Assembly (NCBI GenBank): GCA_022828145.1
Contig: JAJEJA010000057.1
Coordinates: 1 to 36,987 of the forward strand
DNA from: Candidatus Poribacteria bacterium
Lineage (GTDB): Bacteria > Poribacteria > WGA-4E > WGA-3G
Direction: 5' to 3'
Length of the DNA: 36,987 nt
Part shown: piece by piece, positions 1 through 9,022 of the stretch
Layout of the letters: every line of letters starts with the position of its first letter
How positions within the stretch are numbered: position 1 is the stretch's first letter
Program-made: the position numbers and the translations under genes
Notes under the pieces: generated by a model
Database searches by the model: none
What the model was told of the DNA's origin: nothing
The model's input: the letters and a program-made list of their open reading frames with translations, nothing else

Positions 1-181
1 CCGCTGGTTTGGCTTTTACTCGTTTTTTTTGTGGTGTTTCGCGCCCCCTCTACCCGACCTACGAAATTAAAACGTTATTTAATGTCTAATATATCAGAAA
101 TCGCCCAAGCAATAAACATGGACTAAAACCAAATTAAATTGAAAGGAAAACGGATGGAAAAAGCATATTTTTTGATCCTCA

Positions 182-206
182 GTAGGCGAGGTTTCCTAAC
201 CTCGTC
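182..206. repeat. Palindromic interspersed repeat, copy 1
   Basis: The arms GAGGTT and AACCTC pair around TCCT, inside a longer GTAGGCGAGG...CCTCGTC context. Related copies of the GTAGGTTCGGTTTCCTAACC type lie at 1544-1569 and 4392-4416 in the opposite orientation. A stop codon (TAG, 183-185) inside this copy closes the frame of the coding fragment that follows. Confidence 0.75.
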
Positions 207-515
207 AGGACAAAGTGTTCAAAAGAGACACAGTTGCTCGCGAATTATCCAAATCCGTTTAATCCAGAAACTTGGATACCTTTTCAGCTTGCTAATTCTG
301 CGGATGTGAAAATCTCTATCTATGCTGCAGATGGTAAATTGATTAGGATGTTAGACTTAGGACATCAACCTATCGGGACTTATCAGGGCAAAAGTCGTGC
401 AGCACATTGGGATGGTAAAAACGCACTCGGTGAACCTGTGGCAAGCGGTGTCTATTTCTATACACTCAAAGCAGGCGATTTTACGGCAACGCGCAAGATG
501 TTGATACGGAAGTAG
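186..515 (+). pseudogene. Truncated C-terminal sorting-type (FlgD/T9SS-like) domain fragment
   Basis: The frame encodes a C-terminal domain of about 90 residues: NYPNPFNPETW, a beta-rich middle, WDGKNALGEPVASGVYFYTL, and the basic end TATRKMLIRK. This is the end of large secreted proteins in Poribacteria and resembles type IX secretion sorting domains and the FlgD Ig-like fold. No secreted body or signal peptide precedes it. Upstream the frame runs only through the palindromic repeat at 182-206 and stops at 183-185. The only start inside is a TTG at 234, within the domain and without a clear ribosome binding site. I read it as a remnant whose N-terminal part was lost or displaced when the repeat arrived. 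A very short expressed protein is possible but unlikely. Confidence 0.7.
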
Positions 516-594
516 TAAACATAAGATGAATACATATCACAAAAATTCTGTTTGAGAAGAAAATTTATGAAGGATGAAGGATTAATAAATACAG

Positions 595-1362
595 ATGAAA
601 TTTCTTACATTTATTATCGTTATGTTCAACGCAGTAATGCTTACAGGATGTGAGAGGCAATTTCTGTCACCGATCAAAGAACCGCTCAGAGAATGTGATT
701 CTTCACCTGATAGTGCGTTTCGATATCAGCTTATATCTGAAGGTGGATTTCGATATCAGATCACTGAGATTTTAGTAAAGTATGACCAAGAAACTTGGGA
801 ACAGCAGACTTTTCCTGTTCCTGTAGTGAACAATTTTCTTATCAGCAAAGGTTACACGCCAAAGATAAAAAATACGGGGAACTTTTTTAGTGGATTTACC
901 TTGTTTAGTCAGACTGAGCACATAGTAAGTGATTTGGACCTACGTCCGGTTTTAAAAGAATTGGTGACTATTGCTGGTGTCGTTTACATAACGCTACCCT
1001 ACGAATATCTTGATGCTGTTGATGCCATGAATGTAGCTGGCAGTATATTGGTAACTTATGACGAAGAAGCTTGGGCAGGACAGACTTCTGCAAGGATTGA
1101 TGTCAATAATTACTTGCAGCGTATCAGCACTGACTACACCACCAAGGGAACGTGCATAATCCCTGATAGTCGGACTGAAGTCATATATTTAGGTCGCTGG
1201 GACATAGATATATACCGGATTATGGCAGCATTGGTTAGATTTCCCGGCGTTGAGTACGTGCAACCGTTTTTCCTTTATGAGGATTTTGATTATATACCAG
1301 GCCCACCAATTCCCAATCCCGAGTTTCCCGTGCCTGCAGACTCGGCTATTGAAGGAAATTGA
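595..1362 (+). CDS. Putative lipoprotein with a duplicated domain
   Basis: I do not recognise this 255-residue protein as a named family. It opens with a lipoprotein signal peptide: MKF, hydrophobic core, lipobox LTGC with Cys19 as the lipidated residue. The mature part holds two related units at about residues 58-138 and 151-229. Both begin with a strand and an acidic-aromatic stretch (ILVKYDQETW and ILVTYDEEAW), then a VNN(F/Y)L helix, and end in a strand with an aromatic-Leu-Pro or Gln-Pro turn (VVYITLPYEY and VEYVQPFFLYE). The 'VEYVQP' ending recalls subtilisin-propeptide (I9-like) folds, but that is only a resemblance. The C-terminal 25 residues are Pro-rich. The start codon follows AAGGATTAATAAATACAG, a weak ribosome binding site. 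Probably anchored in an envelope membrane. Confidence 0.7.
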   Translation: MKFLTFIIVMFNAVMLTGCERQFLSPIKEPLRECDSSPDSAFRYQLISEGGFRYQITEILVKYDQETWEQQTFPVPVVNNFLISKGYTPKIKNTGNFFSGFTLFSQTEHIVSDLDLRPVLKELVTIAGVVYITLPYEYLDAVDAMNVAGSILVTYDEEAWAGQTSARIDVNNYLQRISTDYTTKGTCIIPDSRTEVIYLGRWDIDIYRIMAALVRFPGVEYVQPFFLYEDFDYIPGPPIPNPEFPVPADSAIEGN

Positions 1363-1423
1363 CAATTTTCCAGGGGAGAAGGACTACCTGTTAAAAAGCA
1401 GCAGCACATCAATATAAATATGC

Positions 1424-1493
1424 CGTTCCTACGGGACTAAAGAGCGTGTCGGCAACGTTTTTCTATAAACATTGCGTCCCTATGGGACTGAAG
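1424..1493. repeat. Paired 51-base-period repeat, locus 1
   Basis: Two units (from 1424 and 1475) each contain CGTCCCTACGGGACT or a near variant, with GTCCC and GGGAC forming a small hairpin. They are exactly 51 bases apart, and TTCTATAAACAT precedes the second. The same two-unit arrangement with the same period occurs at 23964-24033. Confidence 0.75.
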
Positions 1494-1543
1494 AAAGGAC
1501 CGAAATATTTATTTAATCTTCATCTAACCGCACGATTTACACA

Positions 1544-1569
1544 GGTTCGGTTAGGAAACCGAACCTACC
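1544..1569. repeat. Palindromic interspersed repeat, copy 2
   Basis: A near-perfect inverted repeat with arms GGTTCGGTT and AACCGAACC around AGGA. It is the reverse orientation of the copy at 182-206 and lies between the lipoprotein gene and the mnmG promoter. It could also act as a transcription barrier after the lipoprotein gene, but has no T-run. Confidence 0.75.
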
Positions 1570-1606
1570 GTCCTGTCCAAATAATTATGGATTCTACTAT
1601 AAAAGA

Positions 1607-1637
1607 TTGACGTATTTTCTTTAAAAAGTGATATAAT
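1607..1637 (+). promoter_or_regulatory. Sigma-70-type promoter for mnmG-rsmG
   Basis: TTGACG at 1607-1612 serves as the -35 element and TATAAT at 1632-1637 as the -10. The spacer is 19 bases, longer than ideal, but TG at 1629-1630 makes an extended -10 (TGNTATAAT) that would compensate. The start codon lies 50 bases downstream. Confidence 0.65.
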
Positions 1638-1687
1638 ATACTCGGTCTGGAAACTAAACGTCTTTATCAGAAACAAAAGGGAAAATA

Positions 1688-3583
1688 ATGGAACATCAAG
1701 TCACACCCATGAATACATATCACAAAAAATACGATGTTATTGTTGTTGGTGCAGGTCATGCGGGGTGTGAAGCAGCACTCGCTGCTGCACGCATGGGCTG
1801 CGAAACACTCATCGTAACCATCAATTTGGATACGATTGCCAAGATGTCTTGCAATCCCGCTATTGGCGGTCTGGCAAAAGGACATCTCGTTAAAGAGATA
1901 GACGCGCTGGGTGGTGAGATGGCAAAGAACATTGATAAGACCGGCATCCAATTCCGCCGCTTGAACACCAAAAAAGGACCAGCGGTACGATCAAGTCGCG
2001 CACAGGCAGACAAAAAGGCATATCAAGATGAGATGAAACGTATGCTGGAAAAACAGGAACACCTTGACATCAAACAGGTCCTGGTAGAAGAATTGCTAAC
2101 CGAAAATGGACATTGCATTGGGATAAAAAGCCAAACACAGACGGCTTACTATGGGGATACTGTAATCCTCACGACAGGCACTTTCTTGAGAGGAACAGTG
2201 CATATCGGGGATGTGTCTTACAGTGCTGGCAGGGCAGGCGAATCCGCCGCCGAGAAGTTATCAGAGAGTTTCCTAAACCTCGGTTTTGAAATCGGTAGAC
2301 TAAAAACTGGCACACCACCACGGGTAAATGCACACTCTATTGATACCAGCCAAATGGAAATACAACCGGGTGATGATGATCCGCTTCCCTTCTCATTTTC
2401 TACTGAACAGATTACGCATCCACAAGTCCCATGTTACCTTACCTATACTAACGAAAAAACGCACGAAGTAATTAGAGAAAATCTTCACCGTTCCGCGATG
2501 TACAGTGGCCGCATCGTTGGTATCGGTCCTCGGTACTGCCCTTCAATAGAAGACAAGGTTACCCGTTTTGCAGAAAAAACAGAGCATCAGGTCTTCGTTG
2601 AACCTGAAGGTATAGATACAGATGAGATTTACCTTAACGGTATTTCAGCCAGTCTTCCTGAAGATGTACAGGTAGATATGGTGCATAGCATAAAAGGTTT
2701 AGAGAATGCTGAGATTATGCGTTTTGGCTATGCAGTGGAATATGATTTTGCACCTGCTACGCAACTCCAACCGACACTTGAAACGAAAAATGTTCCTGGA
2801 CTCTATTTTGCTGGACAGCTCAACGGTACAACCGGTTACGAGGAAGCTGCAGCGCAAGGACTAATAGCAGGAATCAATGCTGCCTTAAAAGTGAAAGGTC
2901 ACGAACCCCTTATCCTTGACAGATCCCAAGCATACATCGCTGTTCTAATTGATGATCTGGTTTCGTTAGATATTCGTGAACCGTATCGTATGTTTACATC
3001 TCGCGCGGAATATAGGTTAACATTGCGAGAAGATAATGCGGATCTCCGATTGACAGACATCGGAAGGGATATTGGCTTGGTAAATGATGAAGCCTACAGA
3101 AGATTTAAAATGAAGGAAGCCGCTATCACATCTGAGCTCAAACGTTTGGATGCAACCCGTCTAACACCGAACGCGGTTACAATTGAGAAGCTGCGTAGTA
3201 TAGTGGAAACAGGTGCGCTAAAGCAGCCGACGTTATTAGCTGACTTACTCAAACGGCCAGAACTTAACTATGAGCACATTTCTCGCTTGGCACCAGCTAC
3301 CGATCTGCTACATCCAACAGTTACGGAACAGGTTGAAATACAGATAAAATATGACGGTTATATTCAACGACAACAGAGACAAATAAATCAGTTTAAAAAA
3401 CTTGAGAACTTGCGAATTCCAGATACGTTTGACTATGTAGGCGTTCGTGGTTTGAAGACAGAAGCCCGTGAGAAACTTGAGAAAATTCGTCCTACATCCA
3501 TTGGACAGGCATCTCGTCTTCCCGGTGTTTCTCCAGCAGATGTTTCAATACTTATGGTGATGCTACACCAGCATGGTCGGTAG
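1688..3583 (+). CDS. mnmG: tRNA uridine-5-carboxymethylaminomethyl modification enzyme MnmG (GidA)
   Basis: MnmG works with the GTPase MnmE to install the (carboxymethyl)aminomethyl group at C5 of wobble uridine-34 in certain tRNAs, using FAD, NADH and methylene-tetrahydrofolate. The 631 residues match the family's usual length (about 620-630). Visible signatures are the FAD-binding GAGHAGCEAALAA (residues 21-33), MSCNPAIGGLAKGHLVKEID with a conserved cysteine, KKGPAVRSSRAQADK, RLKTGTPPR, GPRYCPSIEDK with the second conserved cysteine, and FTSRAEYRLTLREDNAD in the C-terminal part. AAAGGG precedes the ATG at 1688. A second in-frame ATG at codon 8 is possible but has a poorer ribosome binding site. 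It lies 44 bases upstream of rsmG, the classical gidAB pair, and is probably driven by the promoter at 1607-1637. Cytoplasmic. Confidence 0.97.
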   Translation: MEHQVTPMNTYHKKYDVIVVGAGHAGCEAALAAARMGCETLIVTINLDTIAKMSCNPAIGGLAKGHLVKEIDALGGEMAKNIDKTGIQFRRLNTKKGPAVRSSRAQADKKAYQDEMKRMLEKQEHLDIKQVLVEELLTENGHCIGIKSQTQTAYYGDTVILTTGTFLRGTVHIGDVSYSAGRAGESAAEKLSESFLNLGFEIGRLKTGTPPRVNAHSIDTSQMEIQPGDDDPLPFSFSTEQITHPQVPCYLTYTNEKTHEVIRENLHRSAMYSGRIVGIGPRYCPSIEDKVTRFAEKTEHQVFVEPEGIDTDEIYLNGISASLPEDVQVDMVHSIKGLENAEIMRFGYAVEYDFAPATQLQPTLETKNVPGLYFAGQLNGTTGYEEAAAQGLIAGINAALKVKGHEPLILDRSQAYIAVLIDDLVSLDIREPYRMFTSRAEYRLTLREDNADLRLTDIGRDIGLVNDEAYRRFKMKEAAITSELKRLDATRLTPNAVTIEKLRSIVETGALKQPTLLADLLKRPELNYEHISRLAPATDLLHPTVTEQVEIQIKYDGYIQRQQRQINQFKKLENLRIPDTFDYVGVRGLKTEAREKLEKIRPTSIGQASRLPGVSPADVSILMVMLHQHGR

Positions 3584-3627
3584 GTTGTTATATTGTTATG
3601 ACATAAATTAGGATTTAGAAATAAGAT

Positions 3628-4302
3628 ATGGAGGAACATTTTTGTCAACTTCTTCAAGATGAATTCTCTAAACACGGATTCCCGTTGCAATTGAAACAGA
3701 TTCATCAGTTAACCGTATTCCGAACAGAATTGCTGCGATGGAACACACGGACAAATCTAACTGCAATTCGTGAAGATACTGAAATCATCTATAGACATTT
3801 TCTTGATTCTATAAGTGTTCTGACTCATTGCAATATCCGGACAGGAGATTCTGTCGTTGATATTGGTACCGGAGCAGGATTTCCGGGAATTGTACTAAAA
3901 ATATATATTCCAGATATCAGACTAACACTTATTGAAGTATCTCAAAAAAAAGTAGCATTTCTTAGATTTTTGATTTCTCAGTTAGGGTTTGATAGTTCCG
4001 TTAAGATCTGTGCAGAACGTGCTGAAATTTGTTCGCGAGATGACGAGTTTGTGAATTCTTATGATTGGGTTTTGACGCGATACATCACATCACTTAATAC
4101 GTCTGTCAAATACTGTGTGCCGATGCTAAAACCAACCGGTAGATGGATAGCATATAAATCCAAGGAGACAGAACGAGAAATTCGTCAGAGTGAAAAGACA
4201 TTAAAGGAGTTTGGTGCAGAAATCAGAAACGTGCATAAATCCAACATTGCGCACCTTAATCGTTCTTATGTCATAATAGGTCGTATTGATCATGGGAATT
4301 AG
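3628..4302 (+). CDS. rsmG: 16S rRNA (guanine-527 N7) methyltransferase RsmG (GidB)
   Basis: RsmG uses S-adenosylmethionine to methylate N7 of G527 in the 530 loop of 16S rRNA; loss in other bacteria gives low-level streptomycin resistance. The protein has 224 residues, typical for the family (about 205-240). It shows RTNLTAIRED near residue 41, the SAM-binding motif I VVDIGTGAGFPG (76-87), an acidic residue at the end of the next strand (LTLIEVSQKK), and the C-terminal RSYVIIGR. The gene follows mnmG by 44 bases with no terminator between them, so the two are probably co-transcribed. The start has no strong Shine-Dalgarno sequence. An AT-rich hairpin (4304-4324, arms GTAAAA/TTTTAC) follows the stop codon. 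Confidence 0.95.
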   Translation: MEEHFCQLLQDEFSKHGFPLQLKQIHQLTVFRTELLRWNTRTNLTAIREDTEIIYRHFLDSISVLTHCNIRTGDSVVDIGTGAGFPGIVLKIYIPDIRLTLIEVSQKKVAFLRFLISQLGFDSSVKICAERAEICSRDDEFVNSYDWVLTRYITSLNTSVKYCVPMLKPTGRWIAYKSKETEREIRQSEKTLKEFGAEIRNVHKSNIAHLNRSYVIIGRIDHGN

Positions 4303-4391
4303 CGTAAAAGTACTTCTATTTTACACCACTTTATGCATCTTCTACAGGACTTATACCAAATGACCAAATTTCACCTATTTTTACAGAATCC

Positions 4392-4416
4392 GGTACGGTT
4401 AGAAACCGAACCTACC
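4392..4416. repeat. Palindromic interspersed repeat, copy 3
   Basis: GGTACGGTTAGAAACCGAACC followed by TACC is a slightly decayed copy of the hairpin at 1544-1569 in the same orientation. It separates rsmG from the signalling cluster. Confidence 0.7.
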
Positions 4417-4489
4417 GAGAGAATGCGTAAGTATTGTTCTATAAACGATAAATGTCAAAGATAGCATCCCAGTCAAGGAGATTTATGGA

Positions 4490-4825
4490 ATGTTTGATTC
4501 TACTACATTTGCAGAAAACAAAGCGATTGTCCATGTCAATGGAAAAATAATAGGCAATGCAGTAACACAGTTCCGAGATGAAATAGAACAACAACTGCAG
4601 GACGGGAATAACAACCTGATAATAGATCTCACTGACGTCCCACTCCTTGACAGTACAGCACTTGGCGTCATTATAATTACATTGCAAGTATTACAAAGAT
4701 CAGGTGGTAAATTAGTTTTATTAAATCCACAGAAAGCTGTGAGTAGCGTACTGGAGGTAACACGACTTACATCAATTTTAGAGGTCTACGAATCAGAAGA
4801 AGCTGCACGAAACGCATTTTCATAA
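4490..4825 (+). CDS. STAS-domain anti-anti-sigma factor (SpoIIAA/RsbV-like), copy 1
   Basis: A single STAS domain of 111 residues. Proteins of this family bind and sequester an anti-sigma serine kinase when unphosphorylated and are released when that kinase phosphorylates one serine. The phosphorylation motif is LLDSTALGV, with Ser55 the likely acceptor, preceded by strand IIDLTDV and followed by helix 2 and the strand GGKLVLLNP. The ATG at 4490 follows AAGGAG with nine bases between. An out-of-frame ATG at 4485 is ignored. It begins a same-strand cluster with a sensor kinase, a PP2C phosphatase and an RsbW-like kinase, which makes its role in partner switching convincing. The antagonised kinase is probably the product of 9023-9457, and the activating phosphatase that of 7639-8883. 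Confidence 0.9.
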   Translation: MFDSTTFAENKAIVHVNGKIIGNAVTQFRDEIEQQLQDGNNNLIIDLTDVPLLDSTALGVIIITLQVLQRSGGKLVLLNPQKAVSSVLEVTRLTSILEVYESEEAARNAFS

Positions 4826-4845
4826 GTGACATATTAATAGTAGTA

Positions 4846-4862
4846 GGCACTCTCCGAGTGCC
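4846..4862. repeat. Perfect hairpin repeat GGCACTC-TCC-GAGTGCC
   Basis: A perfect 7-base stem with a 3-base loop, preceded by TAGTAGTA. A partial second copy of the right arm (GAGTGCCGTCTC) lies at 4881-4892, giving two GAGTGCCGTCTC units. It sits between the STAS and histidine kinase genes. It could attenuate read-through, but no T-run follows. Confidence 0.65.
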
Positions 4863-4944
4863 GTCTCAGATAGTTGATTCGAGTGCCGTCTCTTCTGACA
4901 AAAAAGGTGACAAAATATTTACACACCCAAATGGAGTGTAAGGC

Positions 4945-7548
4945 ATGTCAGCAAAATATAATAACGGCAAAAAACCTGTGAAACGTTCTTGGTTTAAGTT
5001 AAGATTGCGAGGACAACAGGTTGTCTTATTCCTACTTGTTTCACTGATACCGTTGTTAATCGTAACTTTATTCATCAAGATATATGGCGAAAATGCCCTA
5101 AAAAGTAGTGTAGGGGACGGACTAATTCAGTTAGCACGAGAAAAGCTGTACCGTATAGACCGCGCAATATCCGAGAGAATTGGAAGAATCAGAGCTGAAT
5201 TACCAAATTTGCGTTCCGCAGTCGCAGCCTCCAATACTGCGAACAGGGACCTGGATGTATATGCAGATGTAAATCAACGTTTAGAAGATAGTCTGCGATT
5301 GTTAGAGTCTTACGCGCGTAGTGGAATTAGAAGATGGGGATATAGAACTGAGGTTATAATTACAAATAAAATGGGAGATGTCATAAGTTCAAACAGACGG
5401 GAATTAGATTTCAATCTGAGACGTGATTCAACCGAAAAAATAAAAAATGTTAAAACAGAAACCTGGTGGAAAAACGCATATAATAATCATATCGGAAGTT
5501 ATTATATTGAAGATGTTAAATATGATGCAGATCAAAAAGTATACTTTCTTCCCGTATCCTTACCCATCTACAGTAGGAGCAACCGTAGTAACGTTTCAAA
5601 CAGAGGAAACCGCAGGACACCCACAAGGAATGAGCAACCCGTAATTGGTGTTCTTAGAACTATTTTAATCTTACCAGAACTTTCAAGTATCGTAGAGCCA
5701 CGTCCTGGTATGGAAAAGACTTACACCATATTGACATCTGAATCAGGAAAGGTTATCGCATCATCACCAAATAGCGGATATCAAATAGATAGCAACATTG
5801 ATATTGAACATGCCGCGGCAAGAGCAATCGTAGAAGCAAAAAAAGCAAGAGTTGAAGAAAGGCGGATAAGAAAGGAAATTGAAACAGCAGATAATGAAAA
5901 TCAGATGACCAGAAGGGGCGAAACAAGGGTTAGAAGAGAAGTAGTATACCACGGCTATGAGGCTGATGGGGAAACAGACCGGAACAATGAATCGCGTGTC
6001 TATGGATGGGCAAGAACCCGCGTCCTAATAAACAGGACACCTTGGAAAAGAGAACAGAATTTCAGTAACTGGATCGTTTTTGTATCATATCCAAGTGCCG
6101 AGGCATATATTGGTATAGCCAGACTCAATCAGTATGTTCTGTTGGTAACATTGCTGTCATGTGTGATTGTCATACCTGTCGCTTATGTTGCCGCAAAACG
6201 AATTTCACTGCCAGTGATGCAACTCGCTGAAACCGCAAAACGCATCGGACAGGACGCAAATAAGGTAATTCAGGACGATACGGATCAAGTCCGGAGCCAA
6301 ATAGCAAATATGCAGTGGTTACAAGATGAAGAATCAGACAACATCGCTATTGATAGCAAGAATGAAGTCGGGGTATTAGCTGAAGAATTCAACGATATGC
6401 ACCGCAATTTGAAAATCGCTGTTGAAAAACTGATTAACGCGGAGCAGCAGATGACAACTATCGTTGATTGTCTTAGTGAAGGTCTAATTGTTGTTGATAT
6501 GAATGATAAGATTTTATATTTCAACCCAGCTGCGAAGTACCTACTCAACTATAACGAGACAGCTGAATTCCCGGAACAGTTTACTGAATTAATCAGAGCT
6601 ACAGATCTAACTGTATTAGCAAATGTCTATGGAAAAGACTCGCGCACTACCGTAGAAATCAACTTGGATCAAGAAGATGAAAATCGTGTTTTGCGTGTCG
6701 TTACAAGTCAGTTTGAATCAATTGATGTGAATACAAATGGTGAAGCTGCCACAGCAGAAAACGGAAACCTCACTGGCATGATATATGTTTTTGATGATAT
6801 AACTCGAGAACATGAAATTGACAGAATGAAATCTGATTTCGTAGCACTGGTTTCACACGAATTACGTACGCCATTGACATCAATCATCGGCTTTATTTCG
6901 CTGGTACTGGATGGCAAAGTTGGACAAATCAATGATAAGCAAGAACAGAGCCTTACCAGAGCACATCGTCAGTCTCAAAGACTTGCAACGATGATTAACG
7001 ATCTACTTGATATTTCACGTATTGAAGCAGGACGTATTGTGATGAAACTGGAACCTGTTGAGATGGTTGAAATCGCGCAACAACGGCTGGAAGAACTGAA
7101 ACCGCAAGCCGATGAAAAAGAGATCCTGTTGGATTTGAACGCACCATCCGATTTACCCAAGCTTACGGGAGATACAGAACGTATCGGACAGATTCTAACA
7201 AACCTAATCGGAAATGCAATCAAATTTACACCTACTAACGGCAAAGTATCTGTCAGAATGTCGCGTAAGGCATGTCCAGTTGAATCGCATCACACGATAG
7301 ACGCAAACGATGGTGTTCATGTTGAGGTGATTGACACGGGACCTGGAATACCTGAACAAGAACGAGAGAACGTATTTGATAAGTTTCAACAGTTGGGGAA
7401 CGTCCAGACAAGAGAACAGGGTGGAACAGGATTAGGACTTTCAATTGCACGCGGATTTGTAGAAGCACATAAAGGCACAATTTGGGTAGATACCGGTGAA
7501 AATGGTAATGGTTGCAACTTTCAATTCTGGATTCCGTTAATTTCATAG
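4945..7548 (+). CDS. Membrane sensor histidine kinase (extracytoplasmic sensor-HAMP-PAS-HisKA-HATPase)
   Basis: A hybrid-free sensor kinase of 867 residues. Transmembrane helix 1 lies at about 25-47 and helix 2 at about 395-417, enclosing a sensor of some 345 residues that looks Cache-like. It includes an Arg/Glu-rich charged stretch at about 295-340. After helix 2 come a HAMP segment with an extra charged insert, a PAS domain (about 500-615, IVDCLSEGLIVVDMNDKILYFNP), a HisKA dimerisation helix with H638 in the H-box SHELRTPLTSIIGF, and an ATPase with N-box NLIGNAIKF (N757), G1 DTGPGIP (797-803) and G2 GGTGLGL (826-832). All catalytic motifs are intact. Its likely partner is the receiver-phosphatase encoded 90 bases downstream, so an external signal would enter the partner-switching circuit by phosphotransfer. 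Confidence 0.95.
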   Translation: MSAKYNNGKKPVKRSWFKLRLRGQQVVLFLLVSLIPLLIVTLFIKIYGENALKSSVGDGLIQLAREKLYRIDRAISERIGRIRAELPNLRSAVAASNTANRDLDVYADVNQRLEDSLRLLESYARSGIRRWGYRTEVIITNKMGDVISSNRRELDFNLRRDSTEKIKNVKTETWWKNAYNNHIGSYYIEDVKYDADQKVYFLPVSLPIYSRSNRSNVSNRGNRRTPTRNEQPVIGVLRTILILPELSSIVEPRPGMEKTYTILTSESGKVIASSPNSGYQIDSNIDIEHAAARAIVEAKKARVEERRIRKEIETADNENQMTRRGETRVRREVVYHGYEADGETDRNNESRVYGWARTRVLINRTPWKREQNFSNWIVFVSYPSAEAYIGIARLNQYVLLVTLLSCVIVIPVAYVAAKRISLPVMQLAETAKRIGQDANKVIQDDTDQVRSQIANMQWLQDEESDNIAIDSKNEVGVLAEEFNDMHRNLKIAVEKLINAEQQMTTIVDCLSEGLIVVDMNDKILYFNPAAKYLLNYNETAEFPEQFTELIRATDLTVLANVYGKDSRTTVEINLDQEDENRVLRVVTSQFESIDVNTNGEAATAENGNLTGMIYVFDDITREHEIDRMKSDFVALVSHELRTPLTSIIGFISLVLDGKVGQINDKQEQSLTRAHRQSQRLATMINDLLDISRIEAGRIVMKLEPVEMVEIAQQRLEELKPQADEKEILLDLNAPSDLPKLTGDTERIGQILTNLIGNAIKFTPTNGKVSVRMSRKACPVESHHTIDANDGVHVEVIDTGPGIPEQERENVFDKFQQLGNVQTREQGGTGLGLSIARGFVEAHKGTIWVDTGENGNGCNFQFWIPLIS

Positions 7549-7638
7549 ACCCAGAGCATAAACGCAGGGAATCAAAATACAATGTCAATTTGAGAACTAC
7601 CTAAACACGGTGTTTGATATTGAAATAAGGATAGTGAT

Positions 7639-8883
7639 ATGTCAGAGACAGTATATGTATCAAAAGTCAATTCATCAACGGAAACGATTTTAGTCGTAGA
7701 TGATGATACAGATATCCTGGCACTATTGGAAATGAGTCTAATATCCGATGGTTTTAATGTAATAACCGCAAGTGATGGCATGGAAGGTCTGGAACGAGCG
7801 AAGACCGATCTTCCAGACCTGATTTTACTTGATGTAATGATGCCGTATATGGATGGATTACAGGTTATAGAAAAGCTAAAATCGGATAGTGACACAAGCA
7901 CCATTCCTATAATGTGGATAACGGCAAAATCCCAAACCGAGGATAAGTTGAAAGGACTTGAAACGGGTGGAGACGACTATATTACTAAACCCTTTGACCT
8001 AAGAGAAGTATCCGCAAGAATCAACGCTGTTTTAGGTAGAACACGTCCCGTAAAATACATCAATCCATTGATCAGTGCTATGGGTGAAGGTTTTAGTGAA
8101 GAAGGGGTGGCTGAACTCGGTTCACATCTACAAGCAGCCGCAGAGATACAAATGAAGCTGCTGCCCGATAAACCGCCGGTCTATCCAGGTTTTGAATTTG
8201 CTACAATGTTCCGAAGTTCAACATCGGTTTCAGGGGACTTATACGATTTTATTCCGCTAAGTGAAACACGAATTGGTGTCGTATTAGGAGATGTAAAAGG
8301 TCATGGGATTCCAGCAGCATTACTGATGGTAATGATCCAGACAGCTTCCCGTCTGCTGTGTAACGAAACGGACAGCCCCTCAACAGTACTAAAACGCATC
8401 AACACATTGCTGTTCCACAATACTGACTTGGAACAATTTGCAACAATGGTTTACGGTATATTAGAATTAGACACGGGTCTGTTCACTTATGCCAACGGTG
8501 GACACTGTCCGCCAATTCATTTCATATCAGGAAAAGATAAGACAGACACACTTAATCACAACCGGTCGAAGGTAGAGTTACTTGAAACAGGTGGGATGTT
8601 AATTGGTGCATTTGATATTGCAACCTTTTCATCGGATACATCTCAACTTTCTCCTGGCGATGTGCTTATTCTCTACACCGATGGTGTGACCGAAACCGAA
8701 GGCGTAAAACCCAACGACTTTTATGGTGAAGATCGTCTAATCGAATGTCTCTCAAGGAATTTAGACCAATCGGCAGAAACCTTATGTGAAGTTCTTCAAT
8801 CGGATCTGCTGGACTTTAGCGGAACAACACAACTGAAAGATGATCGCGCTGTAGTTGTAATAAAACGAACAGAAGTCAACTAA
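7639..8883 (+). CDS. Response regulator with PP2C-type (RsbU/SpoIIE) phosphatase output
   Basis: A two-domain protein of 414 residues. The N-terminal receiver (about 15-135) has acidic pocket D21-D22, phospho-acceptor D65 in LLDVMMP, T95 and K117 in TKPFD. The C-terminal part (about 155-412) is a PPM/SpoIIE serine phosphatase, with helix LQAAAEIQMKLLP, metal-binding motifs SGDLYDF and GDVKGHGIPAALLM, GDVLILYTDGVTE and the final DDRAVVVIK. Proteins of this layout dephosphorylate STAS antagonists when the receiver is phosphorylated, freeing the anti-sigma kinase's target. The kinase just upstream probably phosphorylates D65. Substrates are likely the two STAS proteins of this cluster (4490-4825 and 9589-9933). 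The start follows AAGGATAGTGAT. Cytoplasmic. Confidence 0.95.
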   Translation: MSETVYVSKVNSSTETILVVDDDTDILALLEMSLISDGFNVITASDGMEGLERAKTDLPDLILLDVMMPYMDGLQVIEKLKSDSDTSTIPIMWITAKSQTEDKLKGLETGGDDYITKPFDLREVSARINAVLGRTRPVKYINPLISAMGEGFSEEGVAELGSHLQAAAEIQMKLLPDKPPVYPGFEFATMFRSSTSVSGDLYDFIPLSETRIGVVLGDVKGHGIPAALLMVMIQTASRLLCNETDSPSTVLKRINTLLFHNTDLEQFATMVYGILELDTGLFTYANGGHCPPIHFISGKDKTDTLNHNRSKVELLETGGMLIGAFDIATFSSDTSQLSPGDVLILYTDGVTETEGVKPNDFYGEDRLIECLSRNLDQSAETLCEVLQSDLLDFSGTTQLKDDRAVVVIKRTEVN

Positions 8884-9022
8884 ACGCATAATGGAAATAA
8901 AAGTCGCTGAATGAAGAAATCAGAAATAAGCGAATAGTGTGATGAAACTTCTTAGTTCGGTTTCACAGTGGATTGATCCAATAAAGCACACACATTGCAT
9001 TCTCAAGGAAGGAGCATAACAA

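Noticed and set aside
525..544. 20-base match between 525-545 and the mnmG 5' coding end (from 1709)
   Set aside because: ATGAATACATATCACAAAAA is AT-rich, flanking bases do not match, and no other mnmG sequence is present, so a gene remnant is not supported.
1667..2013. Minus-strand frames across mnmG and similar frames opposite most large genes
   Set aside because: They are shadows of well-supported genes, with no ribosome binding sites or recognisable domains.
4304..4324. AT-rich hairpin after rsmG as a terminator
   Set aside because: The six-base stem is all but one A/T pairs and no T-run follows, so terminator activity is not supported.
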